64,000 nucleotides of DNA from Sialis fuliginosa (lineage: Eukaryota; Arthropoda; Insecta; Megaloptera; Sialidae): the NCBI GenBank assembly GCA_961205875.1, contig OY540813.1:20555001-20619000 (forward strand), read 5' to 3'. The notes beneath the pieces are model-generated. The model was not told where the DNA came from and searched no databases. It worked only from the letters and a program-made list of their open reading frames with translations. Shown piece by piece: positions 1-12,402 of this stretch; the stretch's first letter is position 1, and each line of letters begins with the position of its first letter. The translations under genes and the position numbers were made by a program.

Positions 1-96
1 TTATGGGCATGTTGGGTGGACATTTCGGGTGGGCATGATTACTTTATGTTTAATTAAATTAATATCCCCGAGTAATATCGGGTCCAATGCACCAGT
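1..96 (+). mobile_element. Helitron 3' end, truncated by the window edge
   Basis: The segment matches the last 90 bases of the element at 21798-22048: both have GGTGG, then ATGATTACTTTATGTTTAAT, then a short hairpin of the form CCCGRGTAAYAYCGGGT, then TCCAATG and a CTAGT-like end (here CCAGT). The terminal hairpin followed by CTRR is the Helitron 3' signature. The 5' part lies outside the window. Confidence 0.55.
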
Positions 97-943
97 CAGT
101 ATAAAATATAATAATAGATACCATATATAAAATGGGACTATTAGGCCATACTGTATTTCTCCTATTTTACTTGAAATAAAAACACGTTAAATGACCACGC
201 TGTACCAACACAAATCAGTGACGTGCGTCGCGACGCGTGTGCATGTGTGTGTAGGACGGGATTTTCAGGGTTCGGGGTAAATGGGTTGGAGAATAGAGGG
301 GGTTTGTGACAAGTTGTGGATTTATGGAGACAGAGTGTACAACAGATAAGAATGCCAGTAGCAGCTCTCTCAGCGCGAGATACCATCGACGCAAGAATAC
401 CAAATACAGAACATACATACACGCATTCACATGTATGTACATACATATACACATGCAAACATATACCATAACGCTTTTGCCATGCATACCAGACGTTCCC
501 GTGCTTTCTTATACATAACATACATAACATATCTGTATGTATGAATATATGTGTGTGTATGTATGTAGGTAGTACCTACATTGTATATGGATAAATAAAT
601 ATAATGTACAACGTTATTATAAACGCTTGTGCTTGACATAATTTTATAGTGTATGTATGAAATTTAAATAAAACAATTTGTGATAATAAACGAACTTAGC
701 AATTTTACATTTTGCTTTGTCACCTAGGTGATGATATATCAAGTAATATGTATTTATTACAGTTGTTTATGATGGCCTAATGAACCTTTACTTCGTGCGT
801 GCAAGGATAAAAATCGCTCAGTATTATTATTTTATACTTTAAATTCTGTAAGATATATTAATTCATTTATTTGGATATATTAACTCATTTATTAAATTCA
901 TTTATTTATCCGAAATACCGAAAATAACCACAAATAATTCGGT
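97..943. other. AT-rich intergenic DNA with TACA/TGTA-rich tract
   Basis: Positions 195-400 are richer in CG dinucleotides than the surroundings, and 405-580 is a run of TACATA/TATGTA and CACA motifs. Open frames here on both strands overlap the simple repeat and look like chance. No gene seen. Confidence 0.5.
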
Positions 944-1672
944 CAAGACACACGGGTGTATACCATAAGGGTTCCGAAGTACGTACTACGTGGACTGTTT
1001 GAAGTCACATGTGCATTTTTGAGGGGTTATAGGGTCATATTCTACTAATTGAGATCTACATTTTGACACCCTACATGCCTAAATATGTAATAAATAAAAA
1101 TTATGACGCCCGCTCTATTTCTCCAAAATTTTAAATGATATTGTTGACTTTAGTATTTGTCGTTGGTACTCCCACCAAAGCCTCGTTATCAATTTTTTTT
1201 AGATTTTTTGAACCAGTACATACCGAGTTAGGAGGAGAGACAAAACAAAATACTGCTTTTAGCCCCCTACTGGCGCCATTTTTGAGGAAAAAAATATGAT
1301 CAAATTCTACTGAATGAAATCTACATTTTGTTACTCCATATGTCTTGGTATACAATATTTTTTTTTTTGTATTTGCTTTAAAGCCCTCAGCAGGTGGCAT
1401 TTTTTATTTAGAAAAAAGTAAGAAAATGGGTCAAACATTTTGACTTGCCACATGCCTTGGTATAAAAAATATTTTTTTACATTTAGTTCCTGAGCACCCC
1501 CTCCCCCTGAAAAATTATTTTTCAAAAAATGTGTACTTTTACTAGAGGACATCGTTTTACATGTTCAGTTAAAATTTCAAGTTTCTAGCTTATATAGTTT
1601 ACGAGATATTTTGCTTTAACTGATGGACGGACGACAAAGTGAGATTAATAGGGTTTCTGCAGAATCTTAAAA
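944..1672 (+). repeat. Dispersed repeat family R1, copy A
   Basis: It starts near CAAGACACACGGGTGTATAC and ends in AGTGAGATTAATAGGGTTTC, and shares most of its length with 5951-6676 in the same order and orientation. Shared landmarks are CCATAAGGGTTCCGAAGTA, TACGTGGACTGTTTG, TTAGTATTTGTCGTTGGTA, AGAGGACATCGTTTTACATG and the GGACGGACG tract. Further partial copies lie at 11549-11985, 15779-15845 and, reversed, 39271-39500. It has no coding capacity. The AACCC/CCGTCCGTCC style is common in lepidopteran non-autonomous elements; the superfamily is not known to me. Confidence 0.75.
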
Positions 1673-3883
1673 ATGAAATCAAGGTAAATCTAACATAATT
1701 GCATTTGTTTTAAATATCAAATAAGTAACCAAGTAAAACAATATTTTTCTAGATTGACATGGCATTAATTACTGTTTGTAAATAAAATAACTATCATAAA
1801 AGAAATATTAAAATTTTTATTGATTATAATTGGGAATTCATTTTTGATACTTAATGGCAGTATTTACCAAAGTGTTTTACAACAAAAAATATTATCAAAT
1901 TAAAAAAAATATCAGTCAACTAACTCCCAAAACTGTTAGATCAATTAAATTGAATAATTAAGAGTATTCTAATAATTTTTTGTTCAAAATTACTACAAAG
2001 ACAATTTCACTAATTTGTCGAAAACAGGGGAAATGACTATTTTATTTTCTTACATAAAAAACAGTTTTAAAATTGCGATTTGTAATGCATTTTTCACCCC
2101 CTCCCCCTAACCCGTCTCTAAGGGTACGCCCGGTGGTACACTGTTATCATTTAACTCTCAAAAGAAGTACATGGGGACTTTAACTTGGTAAACACTGATT
2201 TATGCGATTGAAGAATTTTAAATTTAAATGTTCAATTTGATTTTGATTGCATATTTACATATTAAAGATTTTAATATGTCCAAAAGGAAAACCTTATTTT
2301 CTGATAAATACCTAATACCTAATACCTAAATTTATATATTATACATTATACATAAAAATATTCATTCAATGTTTACATTTTGTTCGTCATTTCCAAGAAC
2401 ACAAAATCGGTTCAAATATCCCCGAATAATTTAAAATACCTATATCAGATAATACTGCAGTACTAAAATTAAATTTAAAGTAAATGTTTCATTCGTACAT
2501 AATAATTATCTTATATTTCATTATACGATGTAAGTTTAAAAATAAATATCAAATTACAGGATTTTAATTATGTACAATCATTACTAACTAACATATGTTC
2601 ATAAACACCATGTTTTAAAACCCTAAAATGAAATGTTTTATAAATAACATCGGTAATTTAATTTCAGATAGGTGTACTATATGTGTTATTAAAATTATGA
2701 ACTCGAATCGTTTATATATAGGAAGCTCTGAAAATTGAATTCCCACAATGTTTTAAATATTAATTGTACGGTACTATAAATACGAATAGCGAATATGGGA
2801 TACATTGCTTTATGAATATATGTATCTACCTACGTATTATTATGTATTATATTTATATTTCGTACAGACATACATTTTTAATTGTAAAATGACAGTAATT
2901 TGACGTTTTGTTATATATAATATATGCCATGATGTTTCACTTCATGTTTTCCAAATATTGAACGTTGAATAATTAAAAAAAAGTTTTCATAACTCAAGTA
3001 TGTGCTAATCATAAAATCATTAACAAATAAATTTGCATATGTTTATATGTATGTCCGTTTTTTAAATATATGGCATGATTTGAAACTCGATACAAATTTG
3101 ACACCATGAAAAAGTTTCCTTGTTGGTCAATATGTAGTAATATTTATTTTAACTTATTATCATTATAAAATAAATAATTATCGCATGATTTACAACCTTG
3201 CGTTCGCAAATATCGATCGCTTAGTGAAAAAATTTGAACCCATAAATTTTCACTAATCAAAGCAATTTGTCAAAAATAAAGAGGAGAAGAGAAAGTAATG
3301 CGTAAATGACTAAATATCATGATTGATTTTCAGCATGATTTGAAAGAAAATAAATTAATGATGTAGATTATTATTATTTGTTCGATAATGGGTAACTTAA
3401 AGAAATAATTTATTGCTGTTTTTCTTTTAAGCATCATCTTTGATAAAATAACAACTCATTCTGTATAAGTTATTGATTTTTTAATGTAGAACATAGTTAT
3501 TAATTTAAAAAATACAAATCCTGACAGCAATGATAATAATTTCAATAAATTTCAATTAATTGTACCTGAAAAATACAATTAAACACAATAAAAATTACAA
3601 ATATCGCTGGCCAAGACCGGTAGGAATGTACGTATGTATATTTTGAAGTACAGAATCAAAGATGACAAAATTATAACTGATAAACCCTAAGATTAGAAAA
3701 GTAATGGTATTGTTTATATGAATGCGCGTTTAGAAGAAATGAGCGATTTAAAAGCAGTGGTGACAATTGAACCTAATAAAATGCATAACGTTTACATTAC
3801 TATGCATTTATAACTACTGCTTTAGAATCCCGAGCAAATTCATAACAATTTGACACTTCGCAGATATCGCTTGTTAAGCTTTG
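1673..3883. other. AT-rich intergenic DNA, no gene seen
   Basis: Long A/T-rich stretch with no repeat copy that I could match elsewhere in the window. A 31-codon frame beginning ATG at 3718 is open but has no supporting signal. Confidence 0.5.
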
Positions 3884-4167
3884 CTCTAGAGCTGGGGGTT
3901 CCGCGAGTCAAAAAAATAATAATAAAGCTACTACTTGACTAGTGTTTATTAACTAAAAAATATAAAGATATATTTAGTTAGTTAAAAATTAATACATTCC
4001 AAGAAGTTATTAGTGGGCGTAAAATAACTATGTGTGAGTTTTTCTGCTTTTATAATTTACTTTGCATAGTATTTTAAAATATAGGGTGGGAAGGAGTTCG
4101 CTGAAAAAAACCTTATAGTTCTAAGGGTCCCGTGAGTCGACAAAGTTTGAAGACCACTGTTCTAGAG
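3884..4167. mobile_element. hAT-type MITE with 8-bp target duplication
   Basis: The element body is 3892-4159 (268 bp). It is bounded by near-identical octamers CTCTAGAG (3884-3891) and TTCTAGAG (4160-4167), one mismatch, as expected for hAT insertion. The ends are short imperfect inverted repeats: CTGGGGGTT at the left, and CAGTGGTCTT read inward from the right. The right end (GGGTCCCGTGAGTCGAC..GACCACTG) resembles common hAT termini. No coding capacity. Confidence 0.6.
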
Positions 4168-4384
4168 CATATTCTTTATAATATTCGACATCAACTGACA
4201 AGACACCTAGAGCGGATTCTGTTAATACAACACAGTGCAAGCGTCATCCATTTTTCATCCTCGACATACTCGCTAACACACGCGCATATAAACAATCACA
4301 CAGAGTCCAATCCGCGCACGTTTTTCTAATCAAACCGCTTGTGTAATAGTTGTATCTGTAAATATACAATAATACATACATATC
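4168..4384. other. Intergenic DNA between MITE and GC-rich island
   Basis: Moderately AT-rich, with CACACGCGCATA-type motifs near 4275. No supported gene. Confidence 0.4.
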
Positions 4385-4640
4385 GCAAATGTAACTCTGT
4401 TTATCGGCCATTTTCGTCACCAACAACGCCGCTATAGTAGAGATAACACAATCTCACTTGTCACGATCAGAACGGAGATAGTGCCTAATGATCGGACAAT
4501 GACGGTGTATGTGCAAGCGGAGGTGTGTATGTGTGTGTGTGTGCATCCGCAGCGTGCGCGTAATTATTTGCTATCCGCTGTCGAACGTGCCGAAATTAAT
4601 TGTCGACATTTGCATAACGAGAAATGCGACATAACATTCA
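4385..4640. promoter_or_regulatory. GC/CpG-enriched island, possible promoter region
   Basis: This stretch is clearly less AT-rich than the flanks and contains CAACAACGCCGCTATAG, a GTGTGTGTGTG run and GCAGCGTGCGCG. A plus-strand frame starting ATG at 4499 (MTVYVQAE..) is open to 4675 but runs through the GT repeat, so coding status is doubtful. No exact initiator/DPE pair was found. Listed only as a compositional outlier. Confidence 0.25.
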
Positions 4641-5950
4641 TCGGACTAGGGTGGTTTGTTAATTTATTTATTTAATATTTTGTTCACCAGAATGGTCTTT
4701 GAAACCTGATGTCCATTTGATAAAAAAATAATGAATCTTGGTATACCTATTGTGTTTCATTGTTTCTGATTCTAAACTTTACGAGGATAATTTGTGCTTT
4801 ATAAAAGCTGGAATCTCAAAACTTCCCTAAAAGAAAAAACATGACTGTCTTCTGGGTTCATTGTTAATTTTCTTTTTCAAATATTAATACCGTAATAAAA
4901 AAATAATAATGAAAATGCAACTGAGTGATCCATCTGACGACACTATTTAACAAAAACTTTACTTTTAAACATGAAATTAATCCGAAAGAAGTATAATAAT
5001 CAATAAAACAAAATTGTTTTTCTAAATTTAATATTAATGTTTCTATTAATATAATATGTACCTATATACTTTTTTAATTAAAATCCATTTATGAAAACGA
5101 TGCAATATTTCTATTAATGCAATAATGCAATTTTGCTATTTCATCAATACTGAAAACATACTGATAAAAGTATAAAGAGTTACATTATTTATTAATGAGA
5201 TACAAACTGGTAAATAATGATTTAAAAATCGCAACCTAATTATCGTCATTAATATACCATAAAGTCAATGATTTTATAATTACTAGTTTGATGAGCGTTA
5301 GTTTTGATATGAAACATTTAAAACAGAGCAGTCAACTGATGTCCCCATAGTCCAATACGTAATTGATCAAATAAACTGCTGTTTGTTTTAGTACAGTTAA
5401 ATTCTGTAAGCCAAATAATGTCGTTCGAAACTTGTTATTCTTTTTTATTAGATTGCTCGGTTTTATTAAAATGTGAAATGAAATCAGGGTTGTTTCCAAA
5501 CATAACGGTATTATAAAGTGCTTTTGTTTGTTTGTTTTCTATAACTTTTTGATTCAATTGTAGCAAGGATTTTATTCAATTCGAGATTATAACTACTTAA
5601 AGATGATTTTATAAGAAACAATAACTTGGTACGTTGTTGTTTATTTTGATTTGAAAATTAAGAGATATAATTTGTGGCAAAACTTTATTAATAATTCAAA
5701 TGGATTAAGTATACTTAAGTTTCAAACTTATTAATATTTTAATGGATTAGAAATAGTGATAGTATTTTGTTGTTCTTTTTTCAACATTTAGCTTATATTA
5801 ATGATATTTTATTTCTATCAAATAAATATTGTTAATAATATCTACATATATAGTTTTGAAGAACAGAACTGAGAAATACATAAATAAATAAACAAATAAA
5901 TAAATAAGAAAATATTAGAGAAAAACTTTAAAATTATATTTACTCAATTA
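4641..5950. other. AT-rich intergenic DNA, no gene seen
   Basis: Long stop-rich sequence in all frames. An (AAAT)n-like run (AATAAATAAACAAATAAATA) lies at about 5881-5906, directly before repeat copy B. Confidence 0.5.
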
Positions 5951-6676
5951 CAAGACATACGCGAGTGTATGCCATAAGGGTTCCGAAGTATGTAATACGT
6001 GGACTGTTTGGAGCTACTTACAGGTGCATTTTTGAGTTAAAAAAATGGTCATATTCTATTAATTGAGATGTACATTTCGTATCCTCACATACCTAGATAT
6101 GAAAATAAAAATGAAATTTTATGACACCCCTACCTATAATTCCAAAATTTAAAGATATATTGCTTACTTTAGTATTTGTCGTTGGTAGTCCCATCAAAGC
6201 CTCATTATCAAAAAAATTTCAGATTTTTCGAGCCAGTAGTTACAGAGTTAGAGGTGGTGGGACAAAATAAAATACTGCTTTTAGCCCCCTGGTGGTGCCA
6301 GTTTTGAGTTAAAAAAAATAAAAAATAGGGTCAAATTCTACTGATTGAGATCTACATTTTGATACCCCTCACGTCTTGGTATACAATTTTTTTATTTTTA
6401 TTTTTATTTGCTTGAAAGCCCCCTGCAGACAAATGGTCAAATTCCGCTTGTTTGGTTATACATTTTTTACGTAGCTTTAGCTCCTTAATGCCCTCCCCCC
6501 TGAAAAAATATTTTTTCAATAAATTTGTAAATTTTTACTAGAGGACATCGTTTTACATGTTCAGTTAAAATTTCAAGTTTCTAGCTTATATAGCTTACAA
6601 GCTATTTAGCTTTAAGTGATAAGGACGGACGGACGGACGTCAGAGTGAGATTAATAGGGTTTCTCCGGAACCCTAG
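5951..6676 (+). repeat. Dispersed repeat family R1, copy B
   Basis: Direct-orientation partner of 944-1672 about 5 kb away. The best preserved parts are the 5' end (CCATAAGGGTTCCGAAGTA), the central TTAGTATTTGTCGTTGGTAG and the 3' end AGGACGGACGGACGGACGTC..GAGATTAATAGGGTTTC. The pair does not look like LTRs: the ends are not TG..CA, there is no coding interior and additional copies exist elsewhere. Confidence 0.75.
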
Positions 6677-6800
6677 AAACTAATTTTTATAGATAGTATT
6701 TGAAAATATGAATGTAACTTTTGTTATTAAAGAAATAATTTAGATGTACTCATCGTATTCTATCGCCAAACGGTTGAATATATAACATTTCAAAATATTA

Positions 6801-8940
6801 GTACGTCTGGTACGTAAAAAAACCCTGCACTTTTTGATTGGGGTATGACACTTTCTGTGCTCATAGATAAGGTCAAAAGAATAATTTTCAGATAGGGAGC
6901 CACTTTAAAATCCGTGTAGAACACCATTATATCGGCTATTAAAGATGGCCCCCACCGTTTTTATTAAATTGGCTGTATCTCAGCTCCTAGTCATCTGATT
7001 TCAATTTTCTTTTGTTTGTTTTAAAGTTCTTATTGAGTAGATTATTTTTTGTCATTATTTATTTTTCTCTAAATCTTAAGGGTTCCCCACAATTTTCGAA
7101 AATCTGAAAATGTTACTTTTTTTACGAACTTAATTTTTATATAACTTTTTTATTGTGCCCAATATCATTTTTTTACATCATACAAAAAAGAAAGACATTT
7201 TTTTCTGCGTTCTATTGATAACAAGATAATACTGTTTTAATTAACAACTTCTTTGGAAAAAGTGTGTTAAACTAAGAAAAATAGACTATTTTTGGATCAT
7301 TCCATGTCAAGTTTACCTTTTATCATATGAAATTTTATGTTGGGATCAATTTTCTCATATGGTATAGCTAAAAAATTGAAAAATCTGTCATGGATGTCAC
7401 TGAACTTTCTTATACAATAAAAAAATGTACGTGTATCTACTAATATAAAACAAATAATTTTGGCTTACTGATGACAGATATAAAAAAATTAATAGAACAT
7501 AAACTATAGATAATAACGTTCTCTACATTTTTTGTTATAAACATTTCATTCTGTCATGAACTGGAAAAAAAATGGAAAAAAATAAAAAATTAAATAAAAA
7601 AGATTTTTTTTTAATTGGTAAGAGATACAAAAAAATTAATAGTAGATAAACTATAGAAAATAACGTTCTCTACATTTTTTGTTATAAACATTTCATTCTG
7701 TCATGAACTTGTTAAAAAAATGGAAAAAAATAAAAAATTAAATAAAAAAGATTTTTTTTAATTGGTAAGAGATACAAAAAAATTAATAGGACATAAACTA
7801 TAGATAATAACGTTCTCTACATTTTTTGTTATAAACATTTCGTTCTGTCATGAACTTATTCAAATAAAATGGAAAAAAATTAAAAATATAATTAAAAAGA
7901 TTTTTTTTTATTTGGTAAGAGATACAAAAAAATTAATGGAACATAAACTATAGAAAATAACGTACTCTACAACTTTTATTTCAATGATTTATTTCTGATT
8001 TAAGCCATTTCAAATATAATTGAAAAAAACGATTATAACCTCAAAAACTTTTTTTGGGAGAAATTGAACATAACATAAATTATAAATAATAATATTCTCA
8101 ACAAATTTTTCTTTAAACATTTTCTTCCAACATGTACCGTTTCAGAAATAATTCGAATAATTATAAAAATTACAAGAGTAAACATCCGTTTCCGGTTTTA
8201 AAAACATCAGGTTTTCTTTCTTAAAACAAATTAATCCTAAATATAAAATTTTACCTCTCTATGTACTGTAATTTTTGAGTTACAGCGTTTACAGACAAAT
8301 AGATACACACACAGACAGACAGACATACATGATGATAATAATAGTCAGAATTGATTCAGGGAAGGTATAAATGGACATTTCCATCAAAATCTTGAATCCG
8401 AGAAACCAATACAAGTAAACTTGACAGGTAATGATCCAAAAATAATCCTTTTTTCTTAGTTTAACACGCTATTTCCAAAGAAGTTGTTGATTAAAACAGT
8501 ATTATCTTGTTATCAATGGAACGCAGAAAAAAATGTCTTTCTTTTTTGTATGATGTAAAAAAATGATATTGGGCACAATAAAAAAGTTATATAAAAATTA
8601 AGTTCGTAAAAAAAGTAACATTTTCAGATTTTCGAAAATGGTGGGGAACCCTTAAGATTTAGAGAAAAATAAATAATGACAAAAAATAATCTACTCAATA
8701 AGAACTTTAAAACAAACAAAAGAAAATTGAAATCAGATGACTAGGAGCTGAGATACAGCCAATTTAATATAAACGGTGGGGGCCATCTTTAATAGCCGAT
8801 ATAATGGTGTTCTACACGGATTTTAAAGTGGCTCCGTATCTGAAAATCTTTCTTTTGACCTTATATATGACCACAGAAAGTGTCATACCCCAATCAAAAA
8901 GTGCAGCGTTTTGGCTTTATTTGCCACGAACCAGACGTAC
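6801..8940. mobile_element. 2.1-kb fold-back (long-TIR) element flanked by TA
   Basis: The left arm 6801-7315 and right arm 8416-8940 are highly similar inverted repeats. The left arm begins GTACGTCTGGTACGT and the right arm ends ACCAGACGTAC; shared interior landmarks include AGATGGCCCCCACCGT-type, TAGGAGCTGAGATACAGCC and AACTTCTTTGGAAA. The dinucleotide TA flanks both ends (6799-6800 and 8941-8942), consistent with Tc1/mariner-type insertion but not proof of it. The 1.1-kb loop holds a tandem array (7476-8170). An open frame at 8804-9088 runs out of the right arm into flanking DNA and looks accidental. No transposase is present. Confidence 0.8.
7476..8170 (+). repeat. 148-bp tandem array, about 4.7 units, in the fold-back loop
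   Basis: Units begin with AGATAYAAAAAAATTAATRG at about 7476, 7623, 7770 and 7920, giving periods near 147-150 bp, with a decayed fifth unit from about 8060. Each unit carries TATAGAWAATAACGTTCTC followed by TACATTTTTTGTTATAAAC. Units 1-3 are nearly identical; units 4 and 5 diverge progressively. Confidence 0.8.
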
Positions 8941-9180
8941 TATATGTAAATATGTGTATGAATGTATATTTTTAAATTTGAAAAGTAAACTAGAACAAAA
9001 TCCAGTCATACGAAAAAAAATTACATACTGTGCAAACAAACACTCATTCAAAAAGGAAAAAAAGATTCAAAAAAATCACTTGAAATAAAGTTAAAACTTT
9101 TTGAGTTACCGTTACAAAATCGTAGGAATATTTCAGAGACGATATCGACAGTGCAGGATCATAAACTTAATATGTAAATC

Positions 9181-9351
9181 ATGGCCGGCAACGATGTGCA
9201 TTTTACCCAGGGGATGAAAAATCCGAAAGGTTGTGAAAGAAATAGCCGCTCCAGTCTTGAGGGGGAGATTCAACAAACAATAAAAAAGTCCCAACGGAAT
9301 TATAACTTTTTAGTGTGTGAGGTTTTTTTTTGGAAACTGGAGAGCAGATAG
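9181..9351 (+). CDS. Hypothetical 56-aa open frame, unrecognised
   Basis: The frame begins with ATG (AATCATGGCC context) directly after an in-frame TAA at 9175-9177, and ends TAG at 9349-9351. It begins MAGNDVHFTQGMKNPKGCER, is hydrophilic, and is noticeably richer in G+C than its flanks. No domain, signal peptide or splice partner is visible. An antisense frame (9203-9454) is also open, so the compositional shift alone may explain both. It could be a decayed transposon gene fragment. Confidence 0.18.
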   Translation: MAGNDVHFTQGMKNPKGCERNSRSSLEGEIQQTIKKSQRNYNFLVCEVFFWKLESR

Positions 9352-10889
9352 ATTCCATTCTGACAGAAGAAAATGATAGACATGAGATTTGAGATATTGG
9401 ATGAAAAATAGGTAGGAATAACACGAATATGGTTGAGGCAAGAGTACATGTCACGGAAAAAATACAGTCGAGTCAAATAAATTATATGCTGTTACTTCTG
9501 TCAGTTTTTCTCACACCGTCCATTTATTTAATAATATATGTATGTATTTTACATCATTATTTTTAAATGTATTTGTATTGTTAATATTTTATCATAATAT
9601 ACATACTGCATTGAATACATTTTAGTTATTTAACGAACTAAAAAAAATTTGTAGTTTTTTTCGACCAAAATATTTGAAAACGTGTTAAGTATGGAAAAAT
9701 TTTAAGCTTAAAAAAATTCAAAATGTAATTTACCAGTCAAAATAAAAGATTTTGACTCGAATCTTGGTTTGCATAGGTTTAATTTTTAAATTTTATGTTT
9801 TTAGATATAACTTTATTATTTATATTACGATTTTTACAAGATTATATAAACTCGAATATTTTTTTGCGTATTATAATGGTTACATTAAATTATTTTTGAA
9901 ACAGTGAATATTAAAAAATGTTTTTGATAAAAGTTTTAAAATATATAATTGTGTTTGATTATTTTCTATTTAATTTAATTTTAATCAAAAATAGATTTAA
10001 AAAATTATTTAATTATTTAAATAAAAATCATTCATTTGCAAACAAATAAAAATATTTACACTGTAACGTACAAACACATGTATACAATAACTTATCAAAA
10101 TTTATACTTACTACTATTAAATGAGTCAACGTAAATGTGTTTAAATTGAGCTTATATTACCTTCTATAGTATAAATTCTCGTATATGGAACTACAATTAA
10201 AACAATGAACATATATGTTTAAAATGTTTACGTATTATGAAATGAACACATGATTTTGCATAGACTATTTTGACACACGGACAAATTAATCTAAAATGAT
10301 CAGCTTTTCCCACAGGGGAAATATTTTTACTGTGAAATTGGTGTCCACAATAAAAGCTCTTTAGCATGCCATTGCTGTGAAACATTATACAGGGAATAAT
10401 TTGTTTTGATGCTTTTAATCAAATTAAAAGATTGAAGCCACAATAAGCAGTATCCTGTTGAAGTGTTCACGTTTATAATTAGCGCCTAAGAAAATTTTAC
10501 GATAATTATAATTATAATTGTAAAGTTAATTAAAACGAAAACAATTTGATCATGTGTAAGAAGGATTTCCAATAAATATAAATTATTATTATTCTACCAA
10601 AATTAGAAGATATATATAGAAAGAAGAAGATATATTTATAGCTCACGTCGGATTTCGACGTATCTACCAACTATGTATAACCTATTATTTAACAACTGGG
10701 TGCCTTGCTTTTTCAGTTATAGAATTTAAAAATAAAGTAAAAAAATGTTGACTTGATAAGTCACATCATACCATAAAATCCAAACTGATTTCCAGTATTA
10801 ATACATTTTATAATTTCTTTTAAAAATCATTGGAGAAAAATATTAAGTTAAAAATTAAAAATAATTTATTGAACCTTTTAAAAATATAT
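9352..10889. other. AT-rich DNA with one weak Cys/His-rich minus-strand frame
   Basis: The minus-strand frame 10385-10197 (62 aa) contains FYCGHQFH and ICPCVKIVYAKSCVHF, a Cys/His spacing loosely like a decayed zinc-binding segment. It has no flanking splice evidence and was not called as a gene. The rest is stop-rich. Confidence 0.3.
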
Positions 10890-11035
10890 GGTTACCGGTA
10901 ATCCATGAAAAGGTTTGGATTCAGATTCAGGTTCGTTGACTTTGAAATATAGCGGTTCGGTTCGGGTTCAGATTAATGAAAAATACGGGATTTCGGGTTC
11001 ACAGCTTGGGTTCGGGTTCTGATTCAAATCTTTGG
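10890..11035 (+). repeat. Imprecise GGTTC/GGGTTC-rich low-complexity patch
   Basis: The segment holds at least six near-repeats of GGTTCGGGTTCAGATT-like sequence (for example GCGGTTCGGTTCGGGTTCAG at 10952) in otherwise AT-rich DNA. It resembles a decayed minisatellite. It is not the insect telomere repeat TTAGG. Confidence 0.5.
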
Positions 11036-11548
11036 TTATAATATTTGCAAAACAAAATTTATTTCAATTTATTAATGAACAAATAATTAAAGTTTTATTA
11101 TATACATATAATGTATAACAATAATTGTGTATTTATAACACAATTATTGCTATACAATTTTGTACCACAATGTTTTGGATTAATTTGTCATTGAATGTTA
11201 GAAAAGCTACTGCCGATATCTTAGTTAGAAACTGTAATCAGTTAATTATCGTAGTTAGAACTTTAGTATGTGCATAGTTTGGTGAATCCTTCTTTAAACA
11301 TAACTCTCTCAAGTTACACATTATACCTATACTCATATTTAATAGCTTATAATTACTGTTAGTAAACTAAGTAATATATATTTGCGTAAATCTGAGTAAA
11401 TATTCAATTCATTAATTAAAATAATAGTACCTAACTATACTATACTATTCCTATTTACTAATTTGTAGGTTAAATAATTCATTACCTACCTATTTATACT
11501 TTTTCTTATTGATTTTTTTAAGTTACGAAAATAAAAATAAAAATTGGA
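11036..11548. other. AT-rich intergenic DNA, no gene seen
   Basis: Contains a small inverted repeat around ACAATAATTGTG..CACAATTATTGC (11118-11150). Nothing else recognised. Confidence 0.45.
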
Positions 11549-11985
11549 CCATGACATACACTCGCTTGTATACCATAATAAGGGTTCTGTAAGTATTTCT
11601 ACTTATTGTTAGTACGTGGCGTGAGTACATCTTTCTGGCTAATGATTCAGTTTTTTCAGATTTTTTGTGTCAGTAGTTATAGAGATAGAGTGGGAGGGAA
11701 GACTGTGTTAAGGGACTCCAAACAGCCATTTCAGTCAGGTTAGGAAATAAAAATAATGTTTGCTTAACTTTACCTCTATGGCGCCACTCTTTTCAGTTAT
11801 TCCGTTTCTAGCTTATATACATAGTTTACGAAATATTTTGCTATGAAGTTAAAATTTCAAGTTTGTAGCTTTTGTATTTTTACGAAATATTTTACTATGA
11901 CGGATAGATCTATGAATACGTATGTACATATAGATGGAAGGACGACAAAGTGATATTAATAGAGTTCCATAGGAAACCCTGAAAA
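11549..11985 (+). repeat. Dispersed repeat family R1, copy C (internally deleted)
   Basis: Opens with CATACACTCGCTTGTATACC and AAGGGTTCTG, and closes with GGACGACAAAGTGATATTAATAG then AACCC, matching copies A and B. It is shorter (about 440 bp) and more diverged; the central section is missing. Confidence 0.6.
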
Positions 11986-12402
11986 CATAATAAAATTTTT
12001 AAACATCTATACATATATGTATATAAGTCTACTTGTAATATTATAAGCAAATTATTATCACATATAATTTAAATATTTCGATACAAATATGTATTTGTTT
12101 GTTATATTTAATAAAATAATTTTCATTTTGAAAGCGTTTTAAAATAACGAATTATGACAATATTACGAGAGATGACTGTATAAATAAATAATTTCAGTAT
12201 AATATTCCTTTATACAATTCACCTAACGTCTGAAACAAAATTTGCATATTGCTTTATTTTCTTCAAGATCGTAATTTATTCTGTTCAGGCATTTCCAATT
12301 AACTTATGTATAATAACATTCATCAAGCTACTTTAACACGAATTAATAAATTAAAAATAAATACACAAAATCAATTTACAAAGTTTCGGCAAAATTTAAA
12401 TA
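11986..12402. other. AT-rich intergenic DNA, no gene seen
   Basis: Stop-rich in all frames; no repeat match noted. Confidence 0.45.

Noticed and set aside
162-530. 122-codon minus-strand open frame
   Set aside because: It is built largely from TACATA/CACA simple repeats, giving a Tyr/Val/Cys/His-rich protein; overlapping frames are open on both strands and no splice or promoter signal supports it.
944-6676. Copies A and B as LTRs of a retrotransposon
   Set aside because: Ends are not TG..CA, no primer-binding site or coding interior is visible, and other copies of the same unit stand alone.
8804-9088. 94-codon open frame
   Set aside because: The first half is the right arm of the fold-back element and the rest is Lys-rich AT sequence; the equivalent frame in the other arm is not maintained.
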